Shown here piece after piece: positions 46,437 through 53,592 of a stretch of 64,000 nucleotides of DNA. Made by a program: the position numbers and the translations under genes. How positions within the stretch are numbered: position 1 is the first letter of the stretch; each line of letters starts with the position of its first letter. Under the pieces are notes generated by a model. That model searched no databases and had not been told where the DNA came from. It worked only from the letters and a program-made list of their open reading frames with translations. Origin of the DNA: Mycobacterium heidelbergense (GTDB lineage Bacteria; Actinomycetota; Actinomycetes; Mycobacteriales; Mycobacteriaceae); NCBI RefSeq assembly GCF_010730745.1, contig NZ_AP022615.1, positions 1,116,001 to 1,180,000 on the forward strand, in the 5' to 3' direction.

Positions 46437-46811
46437 TTACCTGGCCTTCTTCTTGCCTGCGATGGTGCGCTTGGGGCCCTTGCGGGTCCGCGCGTTGGTC
46501 TTGGTCCGCTGGCCGCGCACCGGCAGGCCGCGACGGTGCCGCAGCCCCTGATAGCAGCCGATCTCGATCTTGCGACGGATGTCCGCCTGCACCTCGCGGC
46601 GCAGGTCACCCTCCACCTTCAGGTTGGCTTCGATGTAGTCACGCAGGTGGGTCAGCTGGTCGTCGGTGAGGTCCCGGGTGCGCAGGTCCTTGTCGATGCC
46701 GGTGGCCGCCAGAATCTCGTTCGAGCGGGTACGGCCGACGCCGAAGATGTAGGTCAGGGCGATCTCCATCCGCTTGTCGCGCGGAAGGTCGACGCCGACT
46801 AGTCGAGCCAT
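46437..46811 (-). CDS. rpsM: 30S ribosomal protein S13
   Basis: The 124-residue protein matches S13 (MARLVGVDLPRDKRMEIALT; GRTRSNEILAATGID; RHRRGLPVRGQRTKTNARTR). It contacts the head of the small subunit and the P-site tRNA. First gene of the rpsM-rplQ run. Confidence 0.97.
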   Translation of the reverse strand: MARLVGVDLPRDKRMEIALTYIFGVGRTRSNEILAATGIDKDLRTRDLTDDQLTHLRDYIEANLKVEGDLRREVQADIRRKIEIGCYQGLRHRRGLPVRGQRTKTNARTRKGPKRTIAGKKKAR

Positions 46812-47043
46812 GGGTGGCGTTTCCTCTTTTTCTCGGCGGAGGTGTGATCCCAGTCCGTTCCCGCCCCAACGTTGAGGCGGGGCCCGGCCTCCGTCCGGGC
46901 GTGGATGAGCTGGCCCATCTCGTATAGATGCCAGCCGCTCACTGGTGCTGGGAGGTCTGCATTCAGTTGTATAAGCGGAAGCCCTGACTGATTGTCCGTC
47001 TCCTCCTCAGGCCGCTGCACGGCCTGCATCGTCGCCGGACGGA
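46812..47043 (-). promoter_or_regulatory. Leader region before rpsM with stacked hairpins
   Basis: The 232 bases between rpmJ and rpsM contain a strong inverted repeat CCCGCC-C-CAACGTTG-A-GGCGGG (46860-46881) followed at once by a second one formed by cccggcctccgtccggg (46882-46898). They lie in the untranslated leader just upstream of rpsM, where ribosomal-protein operons are often autoregulated. Attenuation or protein binding here is an inference only. Confidence 0.4.
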
Positions 47044-47157
47044 CTAGCCCTGTCTCTGCTTGTGGCGTGGATCTGAGCAGATCACCATGACCCGCCCATG
47101 CCGACGGATCACCCTGCACTTGTCACAGATTGGCTTGACGCTCGGGTTCACCTTCAC
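47044..47157 (-). CDS. rpmJ: 50S ribosomal protein L36
   Basis: The 37-residue protein reads [20 protein letters not shown], then [17 protein letters not shown]. It has the zinc-binding set C11, C14, C27 and H32 typical of the C+ form. The start is GTG at 47157, 50 bases after infA on the same strand. Too short for ordinary gene calling but unmistakable. Confidence 0.96.
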
Positions 47158-47207
47158 GGCCGTCTCGATCCTGTTCTGTCTACTCGTTCGGTGGTTGATC
47201 GGGCTTT

Positions 47208-47429
47208 TTACTTGTACCGGTACACGATGCGGCCCCGGGACAGGTCGTAGGGAGACAACTCCACCACCACCCGGTCCTCGGGCAGGATGCGGATGTAGTG
47301 CTGCCGCATCTTGCCGCTGATGTGGGCGAGCACCTTGTGGCCGTTCTCCAGCTCAATGCGGAACATCGCATTGGGCAGGGGCTCGACCACGCGGCCCTCG
47401 ACCTCGATGGCACCGTCCTTCTTGGCCAT
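47208..47429 (-). CDS. infA: Translation initiation factor IF-1
   Basis: The 73-residue OB-fold protein ([47 protein letters not shown] at the end) is complete and of the standard length. It blocks the A site during initiation. First gene of infA-rpmJ; the 247-base divergent gap to the F420-type gene at 47677 holds their promoters. Confidence 0.97.
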
Positions 47430-47676
47430 ACTCGTCAGGAATCCTCGTCTTTAGTGTCGTCCTCGTTTGCGCCCAGGTCAGCGCGACATTCACCGGACTT
47501 CAAACGTGAGCCGGTGACAGGAAATTCCTGGAATTTCCGAGGGACTGGGCACGCAAAAAGCCGGCGCGGATGCCGCACCGTTACTCCACGATACCTGGTC
47601 GTTCGCCCCGGCCAAAATCGTTCCGAGAGTCCTCGGGGGCCGGAATAGCGGCACGACGCCGCAGGTTGGAGACACC

Positions 47677-48540
47677 ATGACCGACGCGCATGCCAGCTCG
47701 AAAGCAAGCAAACCCGATCTCGGCCGGTTCGGATCGTTCGGGCGCGGCGTGTCGCCCCAGCAAGCCAAGGAAATCGAGTCCCTGGGCTACGGGGCCGTCT
47801 GGGTGGGCGGTTCCCCGCCCGCGGAGCTGGCCTGGGTCGAGCCCATCCTCGAGGCGACGACGACGTTGCAGGTGGCCACGGGGATCGTCAACATCTGGAC
47901 GGCGGCCGCCAGGCCGGTCGCCGAGTCGTTTCACCGGATCGACAAGGCCTACCCGGGGCGCTTCCTGCTGGGCATCGGTGTCGGCCATCCCGAGGCGCAC
48001 AGCGAGTACCGCAAGCCGTATGACGCGCTGGCGGAGTACCTGGACCAGCTCGACGAGTACGGCGTGCCGGCCAACCGGCGCGTGGTGGCGGCCCTGGGTC
48101 CCCGGGTGCTGAAGCTGTCCGCCGAACGCAGCGCCGGCGCCCACCCCTACCTGACCACCCCCGAGCACACGGCGCGGGCCCGCGAACTGATCGGCCCGTC
48201 GGCGTTCCTGGCACCCGAACACAAGGTGGTGCTGACCACCGACACCGAGAAGGCCCGTTCGGTGGGCCGCAGGGCGCTCGACATCTACTTCAATCTCGCC
48301 AACTACCGCAACAACTGGAAACGGCTGGGCTTCTCCGACGAGGAAATCACCCGGCCCGGCAGCGACCGCCTGGTCGACGCCCTGGTGGCCTACGGCACGC
48401 CGGACCAGATCGCGGCACGGCTGAAACAGCACCTCGACGCCGGCGCCGACCACGTGCCCGTGCAGGTCCTCACCAAGGGTGAAAACCTGGTCTCGGCGCT
48501 GGCCGAACTGGCGGGGCCGCTCGGATTGGCCCAGTCTTGA
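47677..48540 (+). CDS. F420-dependent luciferase-like (LLM) oxidoreductase, copy 1
   Basis: The 287-residue TIM-barrel protein of the LLM superfamily is orthologous to Rv3463. Typical segments: SLGYGAVWVGGSPPAELAWV, ATTTLQVATGIVNIW, GRFLLGIGVGHPEAHSEY, RVVAALGPRVLKLSAERSAG. The family uses cofactor F420; the substrate is unknown. GGAG lies eight bases before the ATG. A close paralogue follows 35 bases downstream, so the pair is probably one transcript. Confidence 0.92.
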   Translation: MTDAHASSKASKPDLGRFGSFGRGVSPQQAKEIESLGYGAVWVGGSPPAELAWVEPILEATTTLQVATGIVNIWTAAARPVAESFHRIDKAYPGRFLLGIGVGHPEAHSEYRKPYDALAEYLDQLDEYGVPANRRVVAALGPRVLKLSAERSAGAHPYLTTPEHTARARELIGPSAFLAPEHKVVLTTDTEKARSVGRRALDIYFNLANYRNNWKRLGFSDEEITRPGSDRLVDALVAYGTPDQIAARLKQHLDAGADHVPVQVLTKGENLVSALAELAGPLGLAQS

Positions 48541-48575
48541 GCTAGCGGACGCCGCGCATCTTTGGAGGGGACCCG

Positions 48576-49442
48576 ATGACCGACGCAGTTGCACTGAAAC
48601 CCGAGCTGGGCCGGTTCGGCGTCTGGTTGCCCACCCGCTCGGTCACGCCCGGACTGGCCGCAAAGATCGAATCGCTCGGGTACGGCGCCGTCTGGGTCGG
48701 CGGGTCGCCGGACGCGGAACTGGCCTGGGTCGAACCCGCCCTCGCGGCGACCGCCTCGCTGCAACTGGCGACGGGCATCGTCAACATCTGGTCCGCGCCG
48801 GCGCCGGCGGTCGCCGAGTCCTTCGCGCGCATCGAAAGCGCCTGCCCGGGAAGGTTTTTGCTCGGTATCGGGGTGGGCCACCGTGAGCACACCGAGGAGT
48901 ACGTCAAGCCGTACGACGCGCTGGTCGACTACCTCGACGCGCTCGACGCCGCGGTGGTGCCAACCAGCCGTCGGGTGCTCGCCGCGTTGGGGCCGCGAGT
49001 GTTGCGGCTGGCGGCGGAACGCAGCGTCGGCGCCCACCCGTACCTGACCACCCCGGAGCACACGGCCAAGGCGCGCGAACTCGTCGGGAAGACGGTGTTT
49101 CTCGCGCCGGAACACAAGGTCGTGCTGACGACCGACCCCGGTGAAGGGCGCAGGATTGGCCGCGAGACCGTCGAGCACTACCTGGGGCTGAGCAACTACG
49201 TGAACAACTGGCTGCGGCTGGGGTTCACCGAAGACGACGTGCGCAAGCCCGGCAGCGACAGGCTGATCGACGCGGTCGTGGCCCACGGCACCCCGGAGGC
49301 CGTCGCCCAACGGCTCAACGAGCACGTGGAGGCCGGCGCCGACCACGTCGCGATCCAGGTGCTGGGTGGCTGGAACGAGGAGACGCTGCTGCCCGCGCTG
49401 AGCGAGCTGGCCGGGCCATTGGGGCTAACACCCCCGAGCTGA
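48576..49442 (+). CDS. F420-dependent luciferase-like (LLM) oxidoreductase, copy 2
   Basis: The 288-residue tandem paralogue of the preceding gene is colinear along its whole length (SLGYGAVWVGGSPDAELAWV; GRFLLGIGVGHREHTEEYVK; RSVGAHPYLTTPEHTAKARE). A good GGAGGGG ribosome site precedes the ATG. M. tuberculosis has a single gene here, so this is a lineage-specific duplication or a loss in M. tuberculosis. Confidence 0.92.
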   Translation: MTDAVALKPELGRFGVWLPTRSVTPGLAAKIESLGYGAVWVGGSPDAELAWVEPALAATASLQLATGIVNIWSAPAPAVAESFARIESACPGRFLLGIGVGHREHTEEYVKPYDALVDYLDALDAAVVPTSRRVLAALGPRVLRLAAERSVGAHPYLTTPEHTAKARELVGKTVFLAPEHKVVLTTDPGEGRRIGRETVEHYLGLSNYVNNWLRLGFTEDDVRKPGSDRLIDAVVAHGTPEAVAQRLNEHVEAGADHVAIQVLGGWNEETLLPALSELAGPLGLTPPS

Positions 49443-49468
49443 GCATCCCGCTCGGTTAAGGTTTGACC

Positions 49469-50464
49469 ATGCGATTGCTGGTCACCGGGGGAGCCGGCTT
49501 CATCGGCGCCAATTTTGTGCACAGCACGGTGCGCGAGCACCCCGAGGACGCCGTGACGGTGCTCGACGCGCTCACCTACGCTGGGCGGCGCGAATCGCTG
49601 GCCGACGTCGAGGACGCCATCACGCTGGTGGAGGGCGACATCACCGACGCCTCGCTGGTGGCCACGTTGGTCGCCGAGTCCGACGCCGTCGTGCATTTCG
49701 CCGCCGAGAGCCACGTGGACAACGCACTGGACGACCCCGAGCCGTTCCTGCACACCAACGTGGTCGGGACGTTCACCATCCTGGAAGCGGTGCGACGCCA
49801 CGGCGTGCGGCTGCACCACATCTCGACCGACGAGGTCTACGGCGACCTGGAGCTCGACGACCCGAAGCGGTTCACCGAGTCGACGCCCTACAACCCGTCC
49901 AGCCCCTACTCGGCGACGAAGGCCGGCGCCGACATGCTGGTCCGGGCCTGGGTGCGGTCGTACGGCGTGCGCGCGACGATCTCCAATTGCTCCAACAACT
50001 ATGGGCCATACCAGCACATCGAAAAGTTCATCCCCCGCCAGATCACCAACGTGCTCACCGGGCGGCGACCCAAGTTGTACGGCAGCGGCGCCAACGTGCG
50101 CGACTGGATCCACGTCGACGACCACAACAGCGCGGTGCGCCGCATCCTCGACAAAGGCCGCGTCGGCCAGACCTACCTCATCAGCGCCGAGGGCGAGCGC
50201 GACAACCTGACCGTGCTGCGCGCGCTGCTGCAGATGATGGGGCGCGATCCCAACGATTTCGACCGTGTCACCGACAGGGTCGGCCACGACCTGCGCTACG
50301 CCATCGACCCCTCCTTGTTGTACGACGAATTATGCTGGGCGCCAAAGCATACCGACTTCGAGGAGGGTTTGCGGGCCACCATCGACTGGTATCGCGCCAA
50401 CGAGTCGTGGTGGCGTCCGCTGAAGGACGCCGCGGAAGCCCGCTACGACGAACGTGGCCAGTGA
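49469..50464 (+). CDS. rmlB: dTDP-glucose 4,6-dehydratase RmlB
   Basis: The 331-residue SDR enzyme (Rv3464, 331 aa) has the NAD+ motif VTGGAGFIG at the N-terminus, the STDEVYGDL segment and the catalytic YSATKAG. It makes dTDP-4-keto-6-deoxyglucose for the rhamnose linker between peptidoglycan and arabinogalactan. The ATG at 49469 is used; an in-frame TTG two codons upstream is ignored. rmlC follows at once. Confidence 0.96.
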   Translation: MRLLVTGGAGFIGANFVHSTVREHPEDAVTVLDALTYAGRRESLADVEDAITLVEGDITDASLVATLVAESDAVVHFAAESHVDNALDDPEPFLHTNVVGTFTILEAVRRHGVRLHHISTDEVYGDLELDDPKRFTESTPYNPSSPYSATKAGADMLVRAWVRSYGVRATISNCSNNYGPYQHIEKFIPRQITNVLTGRRPKLYGSGANVRDWIHVDDHNSAVRRILDKGRVGQTYLISAEGERDNLTVLRALLQMMGRDPNDFDRVTDRVGHDLRYAIDPSLLYDELCWAPKHTDFEEGLRATIDWYRANESWWRPLKDAAEARYDERGQ

Positions 50465-50465
50465 G

Positions 50466-51092
50466 GTGAAGGTCCGCGAGCTCCGCGTCCCGGGCGCCTG
50501 GGAGATCACCCCGGCCCTCCACGGCGATTCCCGTGGCCTGTTTTTCGAGTGGCTCACCGACCGCGGGTTCACCGGGTTCGCCGGTCATCGGCTGGACGTC
50601 CGGCAGGCCAACTGCTCGGTGTCCTCGGCCGGCGTGCTGCGCGGCCTGCACTTCGCCCAGTTGCCGCCGAGCCAGGCGAAGTACGTTACCTGTGTGTCCG
50701 GCGCGGTCTTCGACGTGGTCATCGACATCCGCGTTGGCTCACCGACTTTCGGGCAGTGGGACTCGGTCCTGCTCGACGACTCCGCCCGCAGGACGATCTA
50801 CATCTCCGAAGGCCTGGGCCACGGCTTCCTTGCGCTGCAAGACAATTCGACGGTGATGTACCTGTGTTCGGCGGAATACAACCCGCAGCGCGAACACACC
50901 ATCCGCGCGACGGATCCGGCCCTGGCGATCGACTGGCCGCTGGTCGACGGCGCCGCCCCCAGCCTGTCCGATCGCGATGCCGCGGCCCCGAGCCTGGACG
51001 AGGTGCGCGCCGCCGGCCTCCTGCCCACCTGGGCGGAGACGCAGAGGTTCGTAGACGGCATGCGCAGCACCTACCAAGGGAAGAACCGGTAA
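50466..51092 (+). CDS. rmlC: dTDP-4-dehydrorhamnose 3,5-epimerase RmlC
   Basis: The 208-residue cupin epimerase has the catalytic histidine in VLRGLHFAQLPPSQAKYVTC and the second site GLGHGFLALQDNSTVMYLCS. GTG at 50466 (MKVRELRVPGAW) fits M. tuberculosis; GTG at 50454 would add four residues and overlap rmlB. Works directly after RmlB. The gene marks the end of the Rv3409-Rv3465 colinear block. Confidence 0.95.
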   Translation: MKVRELRVPGAWEITPALHGDSRGLFFEWLTDRGFTGFAGHRLDVRQANCSVSSAGVLRGLHFAQLPPSQAKYVTCVSGAVFDVVIDIRVGSPTFGQWDSVLLDDSARRTIYISEGLGHGFLALQDNSTVMYLCSAEYNPQREHTIRATDPALAIDWPLVDGAAPSLSDRDAAAPSLDEVRAAGLLPTWAETQRFVDGMRSTYQGKNR

Positions 51093-51183
51093 GGCCGACG
51101 CGAGGCCCGACCGGGGCTACGCGCCAGCCGAATACGCCTTCATGCCGGTGCGCGCCGCGATGTCGGCCGAGGGTCGAACTTCT

Positions 51184-51268
51184 CCATGACTAATTCGCTA
51201 ACGTGATAGCACATGCGCTAGCAAGTTTCAGGCAGCATCATTGCCCCACGCGGGTAACCAACGATGCG
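51184..51268 (-). repeat. 85-bp dispersed repeat, copy B, with vestigial reading-frame start
   Basis: Copy of the repeat at 818-902 but on the minus strand; it differs from copy C by two bases. Beyond its ATG the minus strand reads MEKFDPRPTSRRAPA and then stops (TGA). It thus shares the MEKFD beginning with the fragment after copy C. This is the trace of a third unit of the toxin-immunity array, next to the end of rmlC. Confidence 0.85.
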
Positions 51269-51301
51269 CCCGGTGGTCATTGTTGCGTTGGCCGCGACAC
51301 G

Positions 51302-51760
51302 CTAACCCGCCCCCGGTATGTACGGGGGAAGTCCCTCCGTCGACCACCCCACCGGCTGATTGCGCCACTCTTCTAATCGGATCAGATGCTCGATATGTCC
51401 CAGGTCGACGTCCAGCACGAAGACGTATTCCCCAGCCCGCTGGGCGGTGACCTCGTAGGCCTCGGGGTTTGGGCTCTGCAAATCTAGACCGGACGGGCAC
51501 TCTTCCCGCATCATGGCGCGGATCTCGTTGGCTCGCCGCTCGCCGTCAGCCACCTGGTAAATCGCCACGGTGACCGAGCGGGTGTATCCCGTTTCCCGGT
51601 CCCCCCAGCTGCACCACAATGAGTTGTCCCAGAACTTTTCGGCAGCTTCTGAGCTGGGTCTGACGTTGCTCGGCAGCATGTCGCTGATCTGGAAGTAGGG
51701 CTCCAGCTTCTCGGCGATGAGATCGCGACGCCCGGTATAGCTCCGCGGCGGTTCGCTCAT
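51302..51760 (-). CDS. Second, internally shortened immunity-type protein
   Basis: The 152-residue protein is a close duplicate of the 194-residue product at 52041-52625 (shared YTGRRDLIAEKLEPYFQIS, EECPSGLDLQSPNPEAY, and the C-terminal PYIPGAG). After GEYVFVLDVDLGHIEHLIRL it jumps to EEWRNQPVGW, losing about 42 residues that include both Cys of GNCVIHI and VGCSAY. The start codon overlaps the stop of the toxin fragment upstream (ATGA), so translation may be coupled to it. No signal peptide. Orphan immunity role is inferred. Confidence 0.7.
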   Translation of the reverse strand: MSEPPRSYTGRRDLIAEKLEPYFQISDMLPSNVRPSSEAAEKFWDNSLWCSWGDRETGYTRSVTVAIYQVADGERRANEIRAMMREECPSGLDLQSPNPEAYEVTAQRAGEYVFVLDVDLGHIEHLIRLEEWRNQPVGWSTEGLPPYIPGAG

Positions 51761-51918
51761 GTCGCCGCCCCGGTCCGGGATCGCTCGGCGGTTTCGGTGA
51801 CCACCCGATTGATGTCTTGCGCCTTGGCAGCAAGAAATTTGGCGAACGTGGCAGCACCTGTCGGGGGTCGGGCCCCTGGAGCCACACCAGCCACACCGGC
51901 ACCGTCGAACTTCTCCAT
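51757..51918 (-). pseudogene. Truncated toxin N-terminal fragment (53 codons)
   Basis: The frame begins MEKFDGAGVAGVAPG and then matches residues ~75-107 of the full toxin at 52648-53478 (GAATFAKFLAAKAQDINRVV; TETAERSRTGAAT against TETAEGSRGGAAT). It stops exactly where the following immunity gene begins, sharing ATGA. The catalytic part of the toxin is cleanly missing. It is a deletion derivative that now at best serves to drive translation of the orphan immunity gene. Confidence 0.75.
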
Positions 51919-51999
51919 GACTGATTCGCAAACGTGATAGCACATGCGCTAGCAAGTTTCAGGCAGCATCATTGCCCCACGCGGGTAACCAACGATGCG
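51915..51999 (-). repeat. 85-bp dispersed repeat, copy C
   Basis: Third copy, minus strand, between the first immunity gene (ends 52041) and the truncated toxin fragment whose ATG it contains. It differs by two bases from each of copies A and B. Together with copy B it brackets the 51269-51914 unit, the spacing expected of tandem duplication. Confidence 0.85.
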
Positions 52000-52040
52000 T
52001 CCGGTGTCGGTGTGGCCATTGTTGCGTCGGGCGCGACACG

Positions 52041-52625
52041 CTAACCCGCCCCAGGTATGTACGGGGGAAATCCCTCCGTCGACCACCCCACCGGCTGATT
52101 GCGCCACTCTTCTGGCACGTCCGGCAGCGTGAAATCGTTCTGATACGCCGAGCAGCCAACGGTGCGGCCGATATCCAGTGCCACGTCGGCCAATTTGCTC
52201 AGGTCGATCCCCGTGCCCATCGGCATGATGTGGATGACGCAGTTGCCCACGACAGCTCTCACATGCCCCAGGTAATTCAGCACGAAGACGTATTCCCCCG
52301 CTCGCTGGCCGATGATCTCGTAGGCCTCGGGGTTAGGGCTCTGCAGATCCAGACCGGACGGGCACTCTTCCCGCATCATGGCGCGGATCCCCTCGGCCTC
52401 GCGTTCACCATCTGCCACTTGGTCGATCGACACCGTGACGGAGCGGGTGTATCCGGTTTCCCGGTCCCCCCAACTGCACCACAGCGAGTTGTCCCACAAT
52501 TCCTCGGCAATTTCCGAGGTGGGCCGCATGTTCTTCGGCAGCATCGCGCTGATCTGGAAGTAGGGCTCCAGCTTCTCGGCGATGAGATCCCTGCGCCCGG
52601 TGTAGCTTTGAGGCGGTCGGGCCAT
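52041..52625 (-). CDS. Probable immunity protein of the adjacent toxin
   Basis: The 194-residue protein has no signal peptide or membrane helix. Segments: YTGRRDLIAEKLEPYFQISA, WCSWGDRETGYTRSVTVS, NCVIHIMPMGTGIDLSKLAD, GCSAYQNDFTLPDVPEEW. It starts 22 bases after the toxin stop, with a strong ribosome site (AAGGAGGTGA). A small acidic protein encoded directly behind a toxin-like gene and duplicated behind a broken toxin copy is what an immunity gene looks like. I do not recognise its family; a chaperone or second effector are alternatives. Confidence 0.65.
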   Translation of the reverse strand: MARPPQSYTGRRDLIAEKLEPYFQISAMLPKNMRPTSEIAEELWDNSLWCSWGDRETGYTRSVTVSIDQVADGEREAEGIRAMMREECPSGLDLQSPNPEAYEIIGQRAGEYVFVLNYLGHVRAVVGNCVIHIMPMGTGIDLSKLADVALDIGRTVGCSAYQNDFTLPDVPEEWRNQPVGWSTEGFPPYIPGAG

Positions 52626-52647
52626 TCAGTCACCTCCTTCGGTCACG

Positions 52648-53478
52648 TCAGCCTTCCGTTTGCGGGAAGGCCGTGATGATCTTCCCGTCACTCGCCGAAA
52701 CAACGACGCGGGTGGTGAACACGTACCTGCCGTCCGGTAGCGAAATTTCTCGATATAGCGCGAATGTGTCGTTGTTTTGGTTGTACTCCACCCGCTCCGG
52801 GTACGCCAGCGTGGCACCAATCGCGTAATCGGCGAGGTAGCGCCAATTGCCCGCGGTGGGCCAACGCGTATCGGCGATGTCCTGCCACTCCTTTCCGTGC
52901 CTCGCTTGGATGTGTAACAGGCCGTACTTGTCGTTGCCGCAATACAGCACCGAGTCACCGGCGGGCAACGACCGGAATCGCGCGCTGATCGACGCATGGT
53001 AGAACGTCCTGACGACCTTGTCCGGGTCCTGGCCGCGGGCCCGGCACGCGCCCCACACCTTCGGTTGGTAGGGAGGAAAAGGCACCGGGGCCGGAGGCGG
53101 CTCCTGTGGTTTGGGGCCATATCCGAGAGCTTGGTAGGGCGGATCCAGCGACCCGAGTGTCGCCGCCCCGCCCCGGGATCCCTCGGCGGTTTCGGTGACC
53201 ACCCGGTTGATGTCTTGTGCCTTGGCAGCAAGAAATTTGGAGAACGTGGCAGCACCCGCGGGGGTGTCTAGGGCCAGCGCCCGCTGATTCGCCACGGCGC
53301 TCTCGATGTCGGCCCCGATCGCGTCGAGCTGCCACCGCCCTCGCAGCACGCTGCCATAAGCGGCCCGCAGTGTGGGCACGACCATCCTGTCAGCCGCGCC
53401 AGGCACCCGGACGCTCTCAGCCAACACCGTTTCGCGGGCCCGCGCCGCACCGGCACCGAGACCGGTCTCTTCGGACAC
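52648..53478 (-). CDS. Putative polymorphic toxin: DUF4226-like N-terminus, BECR-type RNase-like C-terminus
   Basis: The 276-residue protein starts at GTG 53478. Residues ~10-100 are helical (ARARETVLAESVRVPGAADR; GRWQLDAIGADIESAVANQR; LALDTPAGAATF; KFLAAKAQDINRVV), resembling the mycobacterial DUF4226 family, which I believe is linked to type VII secretion. A Pro-rich linker (122-140) leads to a C-terminal domain with LLHIQARHGKEWQDI (H189, R193, H194), a middle strand region, and a final VSASDGKIITAFP (T269). The early HIxxRH and late (S/T)AFP strand are typical of BECR-fold RNase toxins such as EndoU or CdiA-type effectors. Domain calls are by eye. Confidence 0.6.
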   Translation of the reverse strand: MSEETGLGAGAARARETVLAESVRVPGAADRMVVPTLRAAYGSVLRGRWQLDAIGADIESAVANQRALALDTPAGAATFSKFLAAKAQDINRVVTETAEGSRGGAATLGSLDPPYQALGYGPKPQEPPPAPVPFPPYQPKVWGACRARGQDPDKVVRTFYHASISARFRSLPAGDSVLYCGNDKYGLLHIQARHGKEWQDIADTRWPTAGNWRYLADYAIGATLAYPERVEYNQNNDTFALYREISLPDGRYVFTTRVVVSASDGKIITAFPQTEG

Positions 53479-53592
53479 GGCGAAACGGTAATCAGGCCGT
53501 AAACGTGGGACAAGTCACCCGACTTGCCAGCACCAGAAGCGGTTACTAGGATATGCAAGTATTCGCGCATAACCGATATTTCGAGGGCACCC

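Noticed and set aside
51184..51999. The 85-bp repeat as an insertion sequence or MITE
   Set aside because: No terminal inverted repeats, target-site duplications or transposase are visible, and copies B and C are explained by tandem duplication of the toxin-immunity unit.
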